From positions 69,717,901-69,781,900 of the forward strand of contig JAWZYU010000009.1 of the NCBI GenBank assembly GCA_038380435.1: a stretch of 64,000 bases of DNA. Direction: 5' to 3'. Each line of letters opens with the position of its first letter. Position 1 is the stretch's first letter. The position numbers and the translations under genes are program-made. The DNA is from Ryuthela nishihirai. Lineage: Eukaryota; Arthropoda; Arachnida; Araneae; Heptathelidae. Positions 36,266 to 48,388 of this stretch are shown here, in pieces. The notes beneath the pieces were generated by a model, which was given only the letters and a program-made list of their open reading frames with translations, was not told where the DNA came from and did not search any database.

Positions 36266-37142
36266 TGCCATTTACAGAAAATTTATTTGTACATAACCAA
36301 ACTACTAAAACATATTTCATCCTGCTAATTATTGAACTTTAATTTTAAGGGCTGTAATAAAGTACTGTTCATCTATATGTCTGTTTCTTTGACATCTCCT
36401 CCTAGATGGTTGCAGAAGGTTCAATCCTGAAACACTGCAGCTAGGAAACTGATCTCTAACCATACTTATCTAAAACTAAGTGGGAACACCACACCAAATT
36501 TGGGACCAATTGGTCAAATACTTATGGAATTATGGGGAGCTGAAAATTTCTGGCACCTTTCACCTCTGACATGAACGAGTGTCAGCCTACCTGTTATGAA
36601 TATGCCTGCTACTCTGAGTCAATATATAAAGGCCTGAGTGACACCAGACAATACTGCCAGTATTAAATATATAATAAACCAGAGAGCAATTTTTACTAGA
36701 GTATTTAAAGATATTTGTATACTAAATAACTTTTTCCAAAATTATGAAAAAAGTGATTAGTAGTTGCCTTGCTTTCAGGTAAACATGACATTCTGGAAAT
36801 CTCATAATTAAGATTTTTTAGAAAAGATAGAATTAATGGAAGACTTTATCAGCTATTTGAATAGCATTTTCTGTAACACAAATCCTAATTTCATCACTTT
36901 TCTCACATACAAATTTGCCTATCAACAAAGTAAAAAACTAATTTTCTACAGAAGAAAAGCCAAAGAAACAAAAGAAAACAAATTAAGTGGACTGAATTCA
37001 TTAAAAATTATGAGAATTTACAAAACAGTAATAATTGTGCAGCTTGCAAGCTGATTCTTTTTTCCTTATGTGAGATTTCTGTGTAACATGTAAGAACTTG
37101 ATGGAAGATAATTCATTCCAATTAACTGTTAGGAATAAGTTA

Positions 37143-37493
<351 letters not shown>

Positions 37494-37879
37494 CTAAAGT
37501 AGGGAAAATAGAAATTAATATATATATATACCTATAAAAATTTGGCAAGATTAAAAGTATGTTTATTATGAAATATATAATTTTAACACAATTTACTTCA
37601 AAAAAGTTATATTAAAATGGCATTTGAGGTTAAAATTCCACCTTGCATTAAAAATTCTGAATTCCATTTTGTATTTCAAAATTTTATCCTACTAGTCTAT
37701 ATTGGAAGAGGTTAATTTCTATATAAACACTTATTTAAAACAAAATAATTTTGCCAAAGGTGACAAACAAGTTTGCAACTGAACACAATTTGCATTTCAA
37801 ACTGCAACACTATTACTACATAAGAGAGAGAACTGTTTAATTCATGGACTGACAATGTCTTACTTTTAATCTTCATCAT

Positions 37880-38720
37880 AGGAGTCTGCAGATGTTTTCT
37901 CCTTCTCAAAGTATTTCCCTTACAAAAGAATTGAGAGTTATGTACTATGCCATCACCTAACCCAGGCATTGCTTCCTGCAAGCCATTCTGGGAAAGTGTT
38001 TGAAGCACCACTGTTGTGGCCATTAGAGCCTCCTTGCCACTTCCAAAAATGATGGCGTTTTAAAGCTCTTTTCAGCTTTGGAAACAGGTGAAAAACACAA
38101 GGTGCAAGACTGGGGGAGTAAGGGCCCTAGATATTAGTATCTCAATGTTGGTGACAATAGTTTGAACCAAAGCAAGAGTATGGGCCCTCACATGTCATGG
38201 TGGAGAAACTATTTTTCTGTTTGAAAGTTTGGTCATTTTTCATCAATTGCATGACAATGTTTCGTTTGAAGGACTTTTGCATAAGCTTCCTTATTCATCG
38301 TTGACACTCATGGCATAAAATATGTTACAAGAACATCTTTGCAATCAAAAAACACCAGAGCCATTTGTTTCCTAGCTGACCTCACAGCTCAAAATTTTGT
38401 AAGCCATGGTGAACATGAGTGCTTCCACTGGATTGGTATTTCGCTTCCAGATTGTAGTGAAAACTCAAGTCTTGTCTCTGATCACAATATGCCATAATAA
38501 CCATTAACCTTCCTCCTCAAACCTTGCCAACCAACAAAAATTCTTGGGATTTTCAAGAGTTACATCACTATTGCATGAACACTACCACAAGAAAGGCCCA
38601 TCCTTGCTGCTAGTACATGCAGGATTATTCCGCAGTCTTCATTGAAAATATCCTAGGCTCGGGAGATTTGTTGTCTTTAATCAAAATGCTTGGTTGCCTA
38701 AATCTTGTGTCATTCTCCAA
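37880..38720 (-). pseudogene. Mariner-type transposase relic
   Basis: Broken minus-strand frames spell the mariner C-terminal layout. Examples are a PYSPSLAPCVFHLFPKLKRA segment (about 38060-38130), where the DD34D motif SPDLAPCDFFLFPKLK is expected, followed by a degenerate WKWQ...FPEW...WHS-like tail. Frameshifts and stops are common and no terminal repeats were seen. It lies just upstream of the 37166-37493 mnb exon on the transcript. Confidence 0.6.
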
Positions 38721-39099
38721 GGAATTACACCTGTCTGTGAAGTGTTATCGTGCCACTTGATAATCATCGAAATAAATCGTGACAATCCCGGTGCACCGCA
38801 GTACTGTGACTGCATATCACCCACCATAAGGGAGTTGTCACTGAAACCACCATAGACTAAAAAGGTTCTTGTCAGTTAAGCTTGCCTTACATTGTACCTG
38901 CCTACAGCAGGAGAAGACCTTAGTGAAGAGAGAAGCACTGCATGGGATTTATTTGCCTGCCTGTAGAGATAATCAGTGAGGTGCAGTGAGAGTGGGATCT
39001 TTTGAAATTTTGAGTGGTGCCTAGGAATATGCCCAACACTCACTGAATTTTGTCCAGATAATTGCCAACAATAAAATAAAAGATGGTATTTTTTGAATT

Positions 39100-39830
39100 T
39101 TGAGCCAGAAAAATAAAAAGAAGTCCTAACTTTTAGAGTCCTCTGCAGCAGAGGCTCTTGGGCACTTCCATCAATAGGCCACACCTAATCGGGGCTCCAA
39201 TCCTTTCAGCATGACCTTCAACTTCGTCCTCTCCATCGAGCCGGGTGATCACAGCCTGCTCGCCGTCTCGGCCTTAACTGTGCCGAGGCTGCTTCGGGGA
39301 CACCTGGCCAGTAACTAGACAAATCCAGCCGGCGGCCCTCCCACAACCTCAACAAAGCTGTTAGCCTACCGGGGCTTACATCACTGCAGCACCCGGACTC
39401 CACTTCGCAGAGGAACCCAAATTCCTCCACTGCAAAAGCTATATATGGCCAAAACTAATTCCATGGGACTCTTAGTTTGGCTGTTCCATCGAAAAGTCTG
39501 CTGACCAGGGTAGTCACGCCCGGCCGCAAGCCTCCAACTTCTACCTCTCCATTGTGAATGGGCTGAAGCCCCCCAGTGAACATCCGTCCACCCCGATATC
39601 ACAGAGACCGCATCGAAGAGCCCACAGATGAGTGTACAAAGAGGTGCACAGTTCAATCCGTGGTACTCCCCGATGAGCCTGCAGAAGACAGGGTTCCCCA
39701 AGCCCTGTCCGAGGCCCTTAGAAAGGCCCCTCAACCAGGGCTGCAACCCCCAGCTTCGCTGGGGACAAGTCAATAAGCCGACTGGACTGTCAAGTGCCGA
39801 CTGCAACTGTCAAGCTTCACTGAATAGTTA
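39100..39830. other. GC-rich island in mnb intron, identity unknown
   Basis: This block is far GC-richer than everything around it. It supports several overlapping open frames on both strands (for example 39381-39806 minus and 39628-39933 plus), as expected when stops are rare in GC-rich DNA. None shows a domain I recognise. A short direct repeat CAAGCTTCACTGAA occurs at about 39812 and 39849 at its right edge. It may be the 5' part of an unlisted retroelement. Confidence 0.5.
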
Positions 39831-40115
39831 TCTCTCAACTCACCACTCAAGCTTCACTGAACACAGTAACTTATCACATACTGCTGCTCAGTTTCCAAAT
39901 TGGCCACAGTTTGAAAAAACAAAGACTGACTGAGTACTGTTCTACTGTTACTTGCAACTATATCACAATGTTTTCGACTTGCCCATACTACTTCTTAAAT
40001 ATCTATTGATTTATATTTATATTATTAGCTTTAACCAAAATTTAAAGCTATATCTGAAGTGATGACAGAAGATTGATATAATATCAAATACAACAAAGAG
40101 TATGTTTTAACAGCC

Positions 40116-40300
40116 TTAACTGACATAGTGGTTAGGGAGCTAGCTACTGTTCCAACAGAGCAAACTTTGTGTATTGTGTCAGTTCTGAGGCAGTGGCAAA
40201 TAGTTACTTCGATCTTATTAGGGTATGTTCTTGTATGAGATGGTCTGTAAAAGCTAAGAGTAGCCTAGGATTCTTCTCTGTTGCAAATGAAAAAAAAAAA
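40116..40300 (+). repeat. Possible SINE with A-tail
   Basis: The sequence GACATAGTGGTTAGGGAGCT has A-box form, and the stretch ends in a run of 13 A at about 40290-40302. A clear B box was not found, so the call is weak. Confidence 0.3.
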
Positions 40301-40444
40301 AAATGTAAACAAACAACCATGCAGTAAGTTCAAGAAAAAGGAGTTAACAATATTCAAAATGTAGGACTCTGACTGGAGGTATAGGGCCTTCAGACTTATG
40401 TGAGGTTTTTCAGGTGTTGCTGACCTCCAATTTATTTTGATGAG

Positions 40445-40735
40445 CAATAATGGCTACTCTAATAGGGCTCATATAGTTGATGAATTGCTCATTAGAGAGG
40501 ATATTCACTGAATGGAGTGGTCAGCCTATTCTCCAGACCTGAACCCTATGGAGCATGTGTGGGATGCATTGGAGTTTGTCAACCCCCTTCAAGAACTTTC
40601 CATGAGCTCCAATCTGCTTTCCAGGAATAGTGGAATGGACTGCCACTAGTCCTCATGACCAGCCTGGTAAACAGTATGAAAAGTCATTGTGATGCTTATG
40701 CAGCTGTTCGGGGTCATCATATTCCGTATTAACTG
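40445..40735 (+). pseudogene. Tc1-like transposase C-terminal fragment
   Basis: The plus-strand frame gives HIVDELLIREDIH, then MEWSAYSPDLNPMEHVWDAL. This contains the SPDLNP(M)EH box with the third catalytic glutamate of Tc1 DD34E transposases. It continues to a VNSMKSHCDACAAVRG-like end after frame shifts. The N-terminal half is missing. Confidence 0.75.
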
Positions 40736-40975
40736 CTCCATTCTGCTGAAACAGCATAACTATTCATTCAGGTATTCTATAGCTATGGAACAGGTGACAC
40801 CTGAATTCAATTGCATAACCCATGTTTTTCATGGGATGGTTTTCTATATGACTCACTGTTTATTGGGTCACATAACAATACAATGTCACTCCAAATCTCA
40901 TATAATTTCCTTCTCACTTTTGAGAGATCTTCCAGAATTTGTATATTATACTTAACATTTGCACACCAATGTAGG

Positions 40976-41478
40976 TGTGCTTGGTTGGTTGGTTGGGGTT
41001 TAATGGTGCAAACACAACTAAGGCCATGATGTGCCAAACAAGGTGTAAAGGATAAAAGGAAAGAGCTAAACAATGGGTGTATAGGACCCATATAAAAAGC
41101 AATGTCAAAAGGTAAAAATCAGAGATGGTTAAAATATCCAGTAAAACGTAAAAAGTCAAAAACAGTGGATAAAACAGAGTCATTAGATAAAAGATGTCTG
41201 AGTGTAAGGGATTCAGATGTAAAATCATCAAAGTTAAAATATAAATGGCATTTGAGGTTAAAAGCAGTACAATTGAGGAGTAAAATGTGCTTAATAGTTA
41301 AAATGGTGTCACTAAACTCGCACTTAGGCTTGTCATCCGCCTGAAGAAGAAAAGAATGTGTAATATACAAATGACCTAAGCAGAGCCGAGCAAGTACAAC
41401 TTTTTCCTTGCGATTCCTGCGAAAAGAAAACTGCCACGGTTTGACAATGGGAGATCTCAAAAAGCTTGTTACCAAATG
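40976..41478 (-). pseudogene. LINE 3' fragment with RNase H-like C-terminus (I/Jockey-type)
   Basis: The minus-strand frame (41475-41119) reads KEKVVLARLCLGHLYITHSF, then CEFSDTILTIKHILL and a C-terminal LTLRHLL. This is the LARLRIGHTRLTHSFLL...C..C...LTV.HIL tail found after RNase H in I- and Jockey-group LINEs. A 3' UTR follows, ending in a (CCAA)n tail at 40980-40997. It is a different lineage from the RTE elements. Confidence 0.75.
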
Positions 41479-41615
41479 TATGTGTGCAATGCAACTAGTT
41501 TAACTTATCATGTGTGTAATAGCAAATCATTACATAAACATACTATTTTACAATTTTTTCTTCAATAAAGAACTCTAGAGAATTCTGCTATTGACATACT
41601 TTTCCTAGGGAAGTA

Positions 41616-42488
41616 CACCCAATTCTGTTTTTACACAGATTTTTTTTACATGATTTTGATTTAACATGGTTTAGAAAAAAAATTCCAATTCTCTTTTTAC
41701 ATGATTTATTTTGATCTAACATGGTTCATATGGCACCTTTTTTAAAAATCTCCATTTGAATTTAATTTTGAAAAAATATTCCTATTCAAGAAAAATTTCC
41801 TAGAATTTACATATATAACAAAGATGCCGCTTTTATGGTCACATTTTTCGAAGTAGTTTTAACTTTGAAAATGTACTATAGATACACATTTTGTGCACTA
41901 AAACCCCCCAAATAAAAACTACACTAGCATAACTACAAAAGTTTTCTCTATTTTATGGAAAAATTTACAAAACCTACTTCATTTAGAATAAAGTGGCAAC
42001 ACTGAGTTCCGGGAATTCCCCTCAATTTTATCTTCAATACATATGTTAGTCTTCGTCTCTCATTTTGTGTTTAAAGTTAGAAGTGTTTAGATTTTTAATA
42101 GAAGAAATCGAAAAAAATTTTGTTTCGTTTTTTGAAGTTTTGTGTACATAATATAAGTTTATTAAATTTTGCTGATAGATAATTTACAATTTTTCATCAT
42201 CTGATTTATTAACTACAATTCAAATATTTTTTGTAAGCCTTACCACAATGTCAGATAATTCAACTATACAAAAGCAAAAAAGGAAAGTTATCACTTTTCA
42301 CTTTGGATACTAAGATCCAAATTTTAAATCATCTTGCAACTGGAGAAGGTTCAACATCCATAGGTAAATATGGTATTGTACTGGGTTTTTACGTTTGGAA
42401 TCAATCTTCTGTTTTTTCATATGCACTGTATTTTTTTTTACACGGTTTTTATGGGAACCTATCTACTGTGTAAAAACAGAATTGGGTG
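41616..42488 (+). mobile_element. pogo/Tigger-type element, internally deleted
   Basis: The inverted ends (CACCCAATTCTGTTTTTACA and complement) are flanked by TA at 41614-41615 and 42489-42490. Near the right end (about 42248-42370) a plus-strand frame starts MSDNSTIQKQKRKVI. After a one-base shift it continues TLDTKIQILNHLATGEGSTS, which matches the Psq-type helix-turn-helix at the N-terminus of pogo/Tigger transposases. The DDE domain is absent. At 873 bp it is a deletion derivative. Confidence 0.8.
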
Positions 42489-42834
42489 TATTATGAATAT
42501 AATAATTTAAAAAAGAAGTTCATAGTGAATAGGAATTTATCAGTATTAAAGTAATCTCAGGTGTAGTTAACAATATACAGGTATGCTAAAGGAAGATAAT
42601 TTTTTTTAAGATATAAGAATCTAATAATATATTAAGTGTGCCATTGCACAGTTGCAGTGTCTAGGGGGTGGGATAATTAGTAAAGTTTAGTGCCCTTCCT
42701 TGTAAAGATGCCAGTTGATTTCAATGTAATTGTGGTACCACCCAGTTCCCCAATAATTGAAGAAAATGCAGAACATTCATCAAATTAGTGACTGGATGAT
42801 AACCCTGAACTATAATTTTAACTGCAGCATTATC

Positions 42835-43010
42835 CCTTCAAGCAGCTGCTTGCTGCAAAGGTCTAACAGGAGCCTGCCAGTTTAATACAGCACAGTAGAA
42901 GATCTGTGAGGATGGTGGGACCTCAGCAGAAAAACATCCATGCCTTACCCGAAGCTCACACCCAGGTCCCATTGATCAGTACCCAAGTGCGCTAACCACT
43001 CTGCCAGCTA
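42835..43010 (-). repeat. SINE family B, near full length
   Basis: This minus-strand copy begins (3' end) with CTTCAAGCAGCTGCTTGC. It includes AACAGGAGCCTGCCAG and GGTGGGACCTCAGCAGAAAA, and ends in the head complement GTGCGCTAACCACTCTGCCAG. Confidence 0.85.
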
Positions 43011-44246
43011 GTTCAATCCAAAATTTAAACTATCGTAAATAATTAAGTTTACACTTTAATTAAGCTGTAATCAAATGGAGAATTTATATTATTTGGTTAA
43101 TACAAAATGTGGAGATAAATTATTGTCTTTAATGGTGTGCAAGAGAGCACTATTTCTTTGTAGATTGTTTAATCCACATTCTTTCAGTCATAAATCAAAA
43201 TACCAGATAGTGTGTCTGACTGGCAAAATAATCAGAAATGCGTTTTTTTTAAAGTAAAAATATCAACTTCGAAAAATTAAAATGCAGGTTTTTTACAGAA
43301 AAAAAAAACAACAACTTAAAAGTAATAGTATGGTATTACAAGGAAAAAAAAAAGTTACATATAGATTTTTATGATTATTCTTACTTATATATATATAAAA
43401 AACATTAAAAAGAGGCTTTTTGTTTTCAAGTAATTTTTTAATTTAATTATCACAATATCTAGCTGCTACTTCAGAAAAGTTTAAAAAACTGAAAATATTT
43501 CTAGGGTGATTTTACAACGTCATCATTTGCCTCTCATCAGAGATATATTGCATCTCCTGCAATATTCATGATTTAACACATTACGCCTCATTTTCTACTT
43601 GGAATCTACCCTTTCGTTACAAAGGTGATACAGTATGAGAAAGATAATAAATTATTATTACCAATTCTGTATATGATGCTTGAGCTGACTCAGTCACATT
43701 TTGCCTTTAAATGATGATACTCCTTGGTCGACACTCGATTTAACATCCCACACAAGGTCTACCAGTCCCTTCACCTTATACCTGTTGTTCTGCTTGGTAA
43801 TTTTCTGACCTTAATGGTTAATTAATGTTCTTCCAGACTTGATGTTCCAGTTGTGAACTTAATTACAGATGGCTGATACAGGCCCTTAAAGTTTTTACTG
43901 TGGTGATTTACATTTCACCTGTTTGTAGTAATCTTTCTATTAGACTTCCATGTTAAGTCGTTATGTAGATTAATCAACAATGTTTCTGCATATTGCAACT
44001 GAAATTTTTTAGGGGGGGGGGGGGGGGGGGCAACTAGAGGTTTATCTTGTATATTTACTTTTATATTATTCTAAATTATTGCTTACACTAACACTGTGTT
44101 TGGTTTTTTATTTTTAATATTATTGCTATATTTGGTCATACGTTGATCGTATATTCTGTTAGTTTTCCCTATGTAATTGTTTTTTCCTTCCAGTTTATTA
44201 ATTGGATCCGATATATTAATATTATAGACTCTCCCTATAGGAACTA

Positions 44247-45622
44247 CACTGCTAGCCATTGAAAGTGCAACACTAGGAAGAACTCATCAGATTGTCCCAA
44301 AATACACAAGATGGGTAGCCCATGGGAAAACATGTAAATGATTCAAAGTGCAGCACATACGCACATCATGTGTGAGAGTAATTCCCCCTGGAAGTGGTAT
44401 AAGAGGAGATAACAAAGAGCCAGTGTAAAGTACTGGAACTGTGTTGCTTGCAGTTCTTGCACACTAAAGGATCAAGTATGCCCCATCGAAGAACACGGCA
44501 TCCATACAACCAGGTTTCTGACATTGATCGAGGGAGAACTGTGGGATTACAGGAAGGCAGTTTATAGTACCGAGGCATTGGTGCTCGTGTTGGATGGAAT
44601 GCTGCCACAGTGATGAGAATATGGTGTCAATGGGTAGAGGAGGAACAAACTCACCGATATGAGGGATCTCAACGGCCGTCACACAAATGAAAGAGGACAG
44701 ACATCTCATGTGCATGGCTTTGAATGATTGTACAGCCACATCAAACCCTTAGTTCAACAGTTAAGGTGTGTTGCACATCAACCAGTGTCTGCAGCATTGG
44801 GACATCTTTGCTAGGCGGCCATAACTTCGGCTACCATTGACTCTACAACACAGGAGTGTGCTACTGCAATGGTGATAAGAATGTTGTGCATGAATGTGCG
44901 AATGGCACTGTATTGTCTTTTCTGATAAATTCTGCTTCACTATGCAGCACCATGATGAACGAATTTGTATCTGGCGATATTGCAGCGACAGGCTCAGTGA
45001 AACATGCATGATGCAGTACCATACAGGTACAGCCCCTGGTGTTATGGTATGGGGTGCCATTGGACTCCACTCACACATGCATTACCGGTACGTTGAACAG
45101 CCAGAGTTACATCACTGAGGTGTTGGAGCCTGCGGTCATATGTACCGTATCTTCAGGGGCTCTTTAGTGCCATTTATCAACAGGACAATGCCCGACTATG
45201 TGTGGTATGCACTGTACAACAATTCCTGGATACCCACCATGTGACACTTTTGCTTTGGGCCTGTGTGTTCACCGGATCTGTCCCCAGTTGAACATATATG
45301 GTCCATGATCTCACGACGACTACCACACCAGACACCAACAGCTGCTATAACAGATGATCTTTAGCTATGCATCGATACTGCATGGACTGACATTCCTCAA
45401 ACACACATCCAATGTCTCATTCTCACAATGCTGGGACCGTGTAGCAGTGGTTATTGCTGCTCATGATGGCTACACAAGATAGTGATTTCTTTGAATTCCA
45501 CAGGGTCTAACCAAGTTGAATTTGTAATAATTTGATCCTTGTAACATAAGCTATGTATTCACTAAATATGGCTTTGATATATCTTGTCTTTCCTGGTGTT
45601 GCACTTTTAATGGCCAGCAGTG
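44247..45622 (+). mobile_element. Tc1-like transposon, inactive, in left PLE arm
   Basis: The inverted ends (CACTGCTAGCCATTGAAAGT at left; CACTGCTGGCCATTAAAAGT as complement at right) are flanked by TA (44245-44246, 45623-45624). The plus-strand transposase starts MPHRRTRHPYNQVSDIDRGR at 44478 and includes VFSDKFCF (first D box), GVMVWGAIG, QQDN-like remains near 45182, and SPDLSPVEHIWS near 45270. Numerous stops and shifts inactivate it. The terminal repeat type is widespread in arthropod genomes. Confidence 0.88.
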
Positions 45623-45718
45623 TAGTTTATCTCTATCATTTATAACCAATCTCTTTATGGTTTTCGGTATAGTATGTGGTAAGGTTAACTGATACCACAG
45701 ACTTTTTGTGAAATATAC

Positions 45719-46927
45719 ACCGATCAGCCAAAACATTAAAACAACCTACCTATCATGATGTAGATCCTCCTTTTGCCACAAAAGAGCTCTCACCCAATGA
45801 GGCATAGATTCAATGAGATGTTGGTAGGTGTTGCTTGATATTTGGTACCATGACTGCAGCAGAAGATCTCGCAGTTTCTGTAAATCACATGGTTGGGGTG
45901 ATGCTGCTAGTACCCGTTTCTCCAACTCAAATCACAAATGCTCAATAGGATTCATGTCCGGCAAATCTGAGGGTCATGGCAATAAATCGTATTCCTCATC
46001 GTGTTCTAGGAACCATTCCTGAACTTTCTTTGCAATGTGACATGGGGCATTGTCTTGTTGAAAGATGCCATCTCTGCCAGTCGTATAAAGGGGTGTACTT
46101 GGTCAGCCATGATGTTCAGGATGACAGCTACCAGAGTTTGCTCTACAAGGATAATTGGTCCAAGTGTTCCCCAAGAAAATATTGCCCAGACCATCACACT
46201 TCCTCCAGCTGCCTGGATCTGTCCCACAGTGCATCCAGGTGAGAAGACTTCTGTGGGTAAATGTTGCACATGAGCTCATCCTTCCACATAATGTAACAAA
46301 AAAATGGGATTCATCTGATCATGCAACCCTATTCCAGTCTTCTATGGTCCAATGTCGATGATTATGTGCCCACCACATGGGTTGACGATGGTGAACGGCT
46401 GTAAGCATAGGCACATGAATGGGTCTGCGGCTGCAGAGACCCATATCCAAGATTGTATGTATGATGAACTGTGTTCGGACACATTGGGGCCTTTACCACA
46501 ATTGAAATTATGGGTAATGTCAGCCACAGTAGCCCTGCTGTTGCTGTGGACAAGACAAGATAGCCTGTGCTGACTTCTGGCATCAATGAGGTGTGGCCGG
46601 CCCATGCCTTGTCGACAGCTTAAAGTATCACCTGTTTCGGACCATCTTTGATAGGTAGTAACTACTGCATAGCATGAGCAGCCTACCAGCATTGCTGTTT
46701 CGGAGATGCTCTTACTAAGGTGTCTTGCCATAACAACTGGCCTTTGTCAAAATCAGATAAATCCTTTGCTTTTCCCATGTTGAAACAAAACGAAATACTG
46801 CTTGTGAGAACTCCGACCCAAGGTTATTATTTATATAATTTGCAACCTTGGCACATGACACTGGTTGGCTGCACACGCGCTTCTTTGCATAACGCAGAGG
46901 TGGTTTTAATGTATTGGCTGATCGGTG
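45719..46927 (-). mobile_element. Tc1/mariner-type transposon with DD36E spacing, inactive
   Basis: The ends are CACCGATCAGCCAAAACATT (left) and its near-complement (right), with TA duplications (45717-45718, 46928-46929). Minus-strand pieces: ARHLSKSISETAMLVGCS (helix-turn-helix, 46731 on), a GRPHLIDARSQ linker, AGGSVMVWAIFSWGTLGPI (46200), then after shifts QQDNAPCH with WFLEHDEE and DMNPIEH. Counting from that D to the E gives 36 residues, not the usual 34. A tryptophan-to-stop change and frameshifts inactivate it. A sister copy lies at about 59240-60800. Confidence 0.88.
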
Positions 46928-46944
46928 TATATTCAACATAAAAT

Positions 46945-47165
46945 CAATATTGTACAAAAATAAATGCATTAAAATAAGAATTAGAACTTATATATGAAAT
47001 AGCAGTTGAAGATGGATACCCTAAAAATTAGTTGATTAATATAATATTGATAAGCACGAAGCATTCTTTGTGCGTATCAATATTGCACAAATATAAGTGC
47101 ATTAAAACAAGAATTAGAACTCATATATGAAATAGCAGATGAAGCTGGATACCCTAAAAATTTAG
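46945..47165 (+). repeat. Imperfect tandem duplication at PLE centre with stem-loop
   Basis: A segment of about 85 bp ending GCTGGATACCCTAAAAAT/GATGGATACCCTAAAAAT occurs twice (46950-47030 and 47077-47162). The copies are separated by a near-perfect stem-loop (AATATTGATA ... TATCAATATT, about 47041-47083). In frame it encodes the LELIYEIADEAGYPKN-like segment. Confidence 0.7.
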
Positions 47166-48388
47166 TACAGAGATTAGATACTAAAGCAAAGTTCCAAAAA
47201 ACTAAGACTTCACAAACTAAGCCTAATCAACAAACTGATACAAAAAATTATGTATAGTTTTCCATGTACTAAGGGGATAACCAAAAACACTAAATAATGT
47301 TTAAAAAAAAATCAATTAACCTTACCACATACTATACTGAAAACCATAAAAAGATTGGTAATAACTAATAGAGATAAACTAGTTACTGGGAGGGCGAGTC
47401 TATAATATTAATATATCAGATCCAATTAATAAACTGGAGGGAAAAACATTTACATAGGGAAAACTTACAGAATATATGATCAACGTATGACCAAATATAG
47501 CAATGATAATAAAAATAAAAAACCAAACACAGTGTTAGTGCAAACAATAATTTAGAATAATATAAAAGTAAATAAAGTACAAGATAAACCTCTAGTTAGT
47601 TGCCCCCCCCCCACAAAATTTCAGTTGCAATATGCAGAAACATTGTTGATTAATCTTCATAAAGACTCAGTATGTAACACTGAAAGACCAACCATGCAAG
47701 CAGCATGGAATCTCATGCTGCATGAGCAACCTGACAAAACTCTCTGGAGTTCATTTTAACTTTAAACTTTGAATCTTCCTGAGGTGAGAGGTCACCAAAT
47801 GCTGAATTGGACTGTGAATTTAATTGTGTGCAAATGATAACCATCAACATTAAAGGAAGGACTGGTAAACCTTAAGCCTGGAAGTCCAATAGAAAGACGA
47901 CTACAAGTGGGTGAAATATAAATCACCACAGTAAAAACTTTAAGTGCCTGTATCAGCCATCTATAATTAAGTTCACAACTGAAACATCAAAAGTCTGGAA
48001 GAATATTAACCATTAAGGCCAGAAAATTACCAAGCAGAACAACAGATATAAGGTGAAGGGACTGGTAGACCTTGTGCAGGATGCTAAATCGAGTGTCGAC
48101 CAAGGAGGATCATCATCTAAAAGGCAACAAGAAACTGAGTCGGCTGAAGCATCATATACAGAACTAGTAATAATAATTTATTATCTTTTTCATACTGTAT
48201 CACCTTTGTAACGAAAGGGCAGATTCCAAGTAGAAAATGAGGCATAATGTGTTAAATCATGGATATTGCAGGAGATGCAATATACCTCTGGTAAGAGGCA
48301 AATGATGATGTTGTAAAATCACCCAAGGAATATGTTCATTTTTTTAAGCTTTTGTAAAGTAGCTGCTAGATAATATAACTAAATTGAG

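Larger units (their letters stand above)
43438..48388. mobile_element. Inverted pair of Penelope-like element ends, with two Tc1 insertions
   Basis: Arms 43438-44246 plus 45623-45716 (left) and about 47308-48388 (right) are inverted copies. Read outward from the centre they carry, after frame breaks, an LPHTI(P/L)KTIKRLVI segment, a (D)PINKLEGKN-YIGKT-RIYDQRMTK segment, and KNKKPNTVLV. YIGKT-R resembles the YIG half of the GIY-YIG endonuclease at the C-terminus of Penelope-like elements, and the upstream LELIYEIADEAGYPKNLVQR resembles their connector. No RT core is present. The family assignment is tentative; the inverted arrangement is certain. The right arm is interrupted by no transposon; Tc1 copies sit in the left arm (44247) and near the centre (45719). 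Confidence 0.6.

Noticed and set aside
39381..39806. 141-residue minus-strand open frame
   Set aside because: It lies in a GC-rich block where stops are rare, overlaps other frames equally long, and shows no recognisable domain or splice context.
43530..43620. Hammerhead ribozyme in the PLE-like 3' region
   Set aside because: On the minus strand CTGATGAG and CGAAA both occur, but in an order that would need a type II fold, and the flanking bases do not form the required stems.
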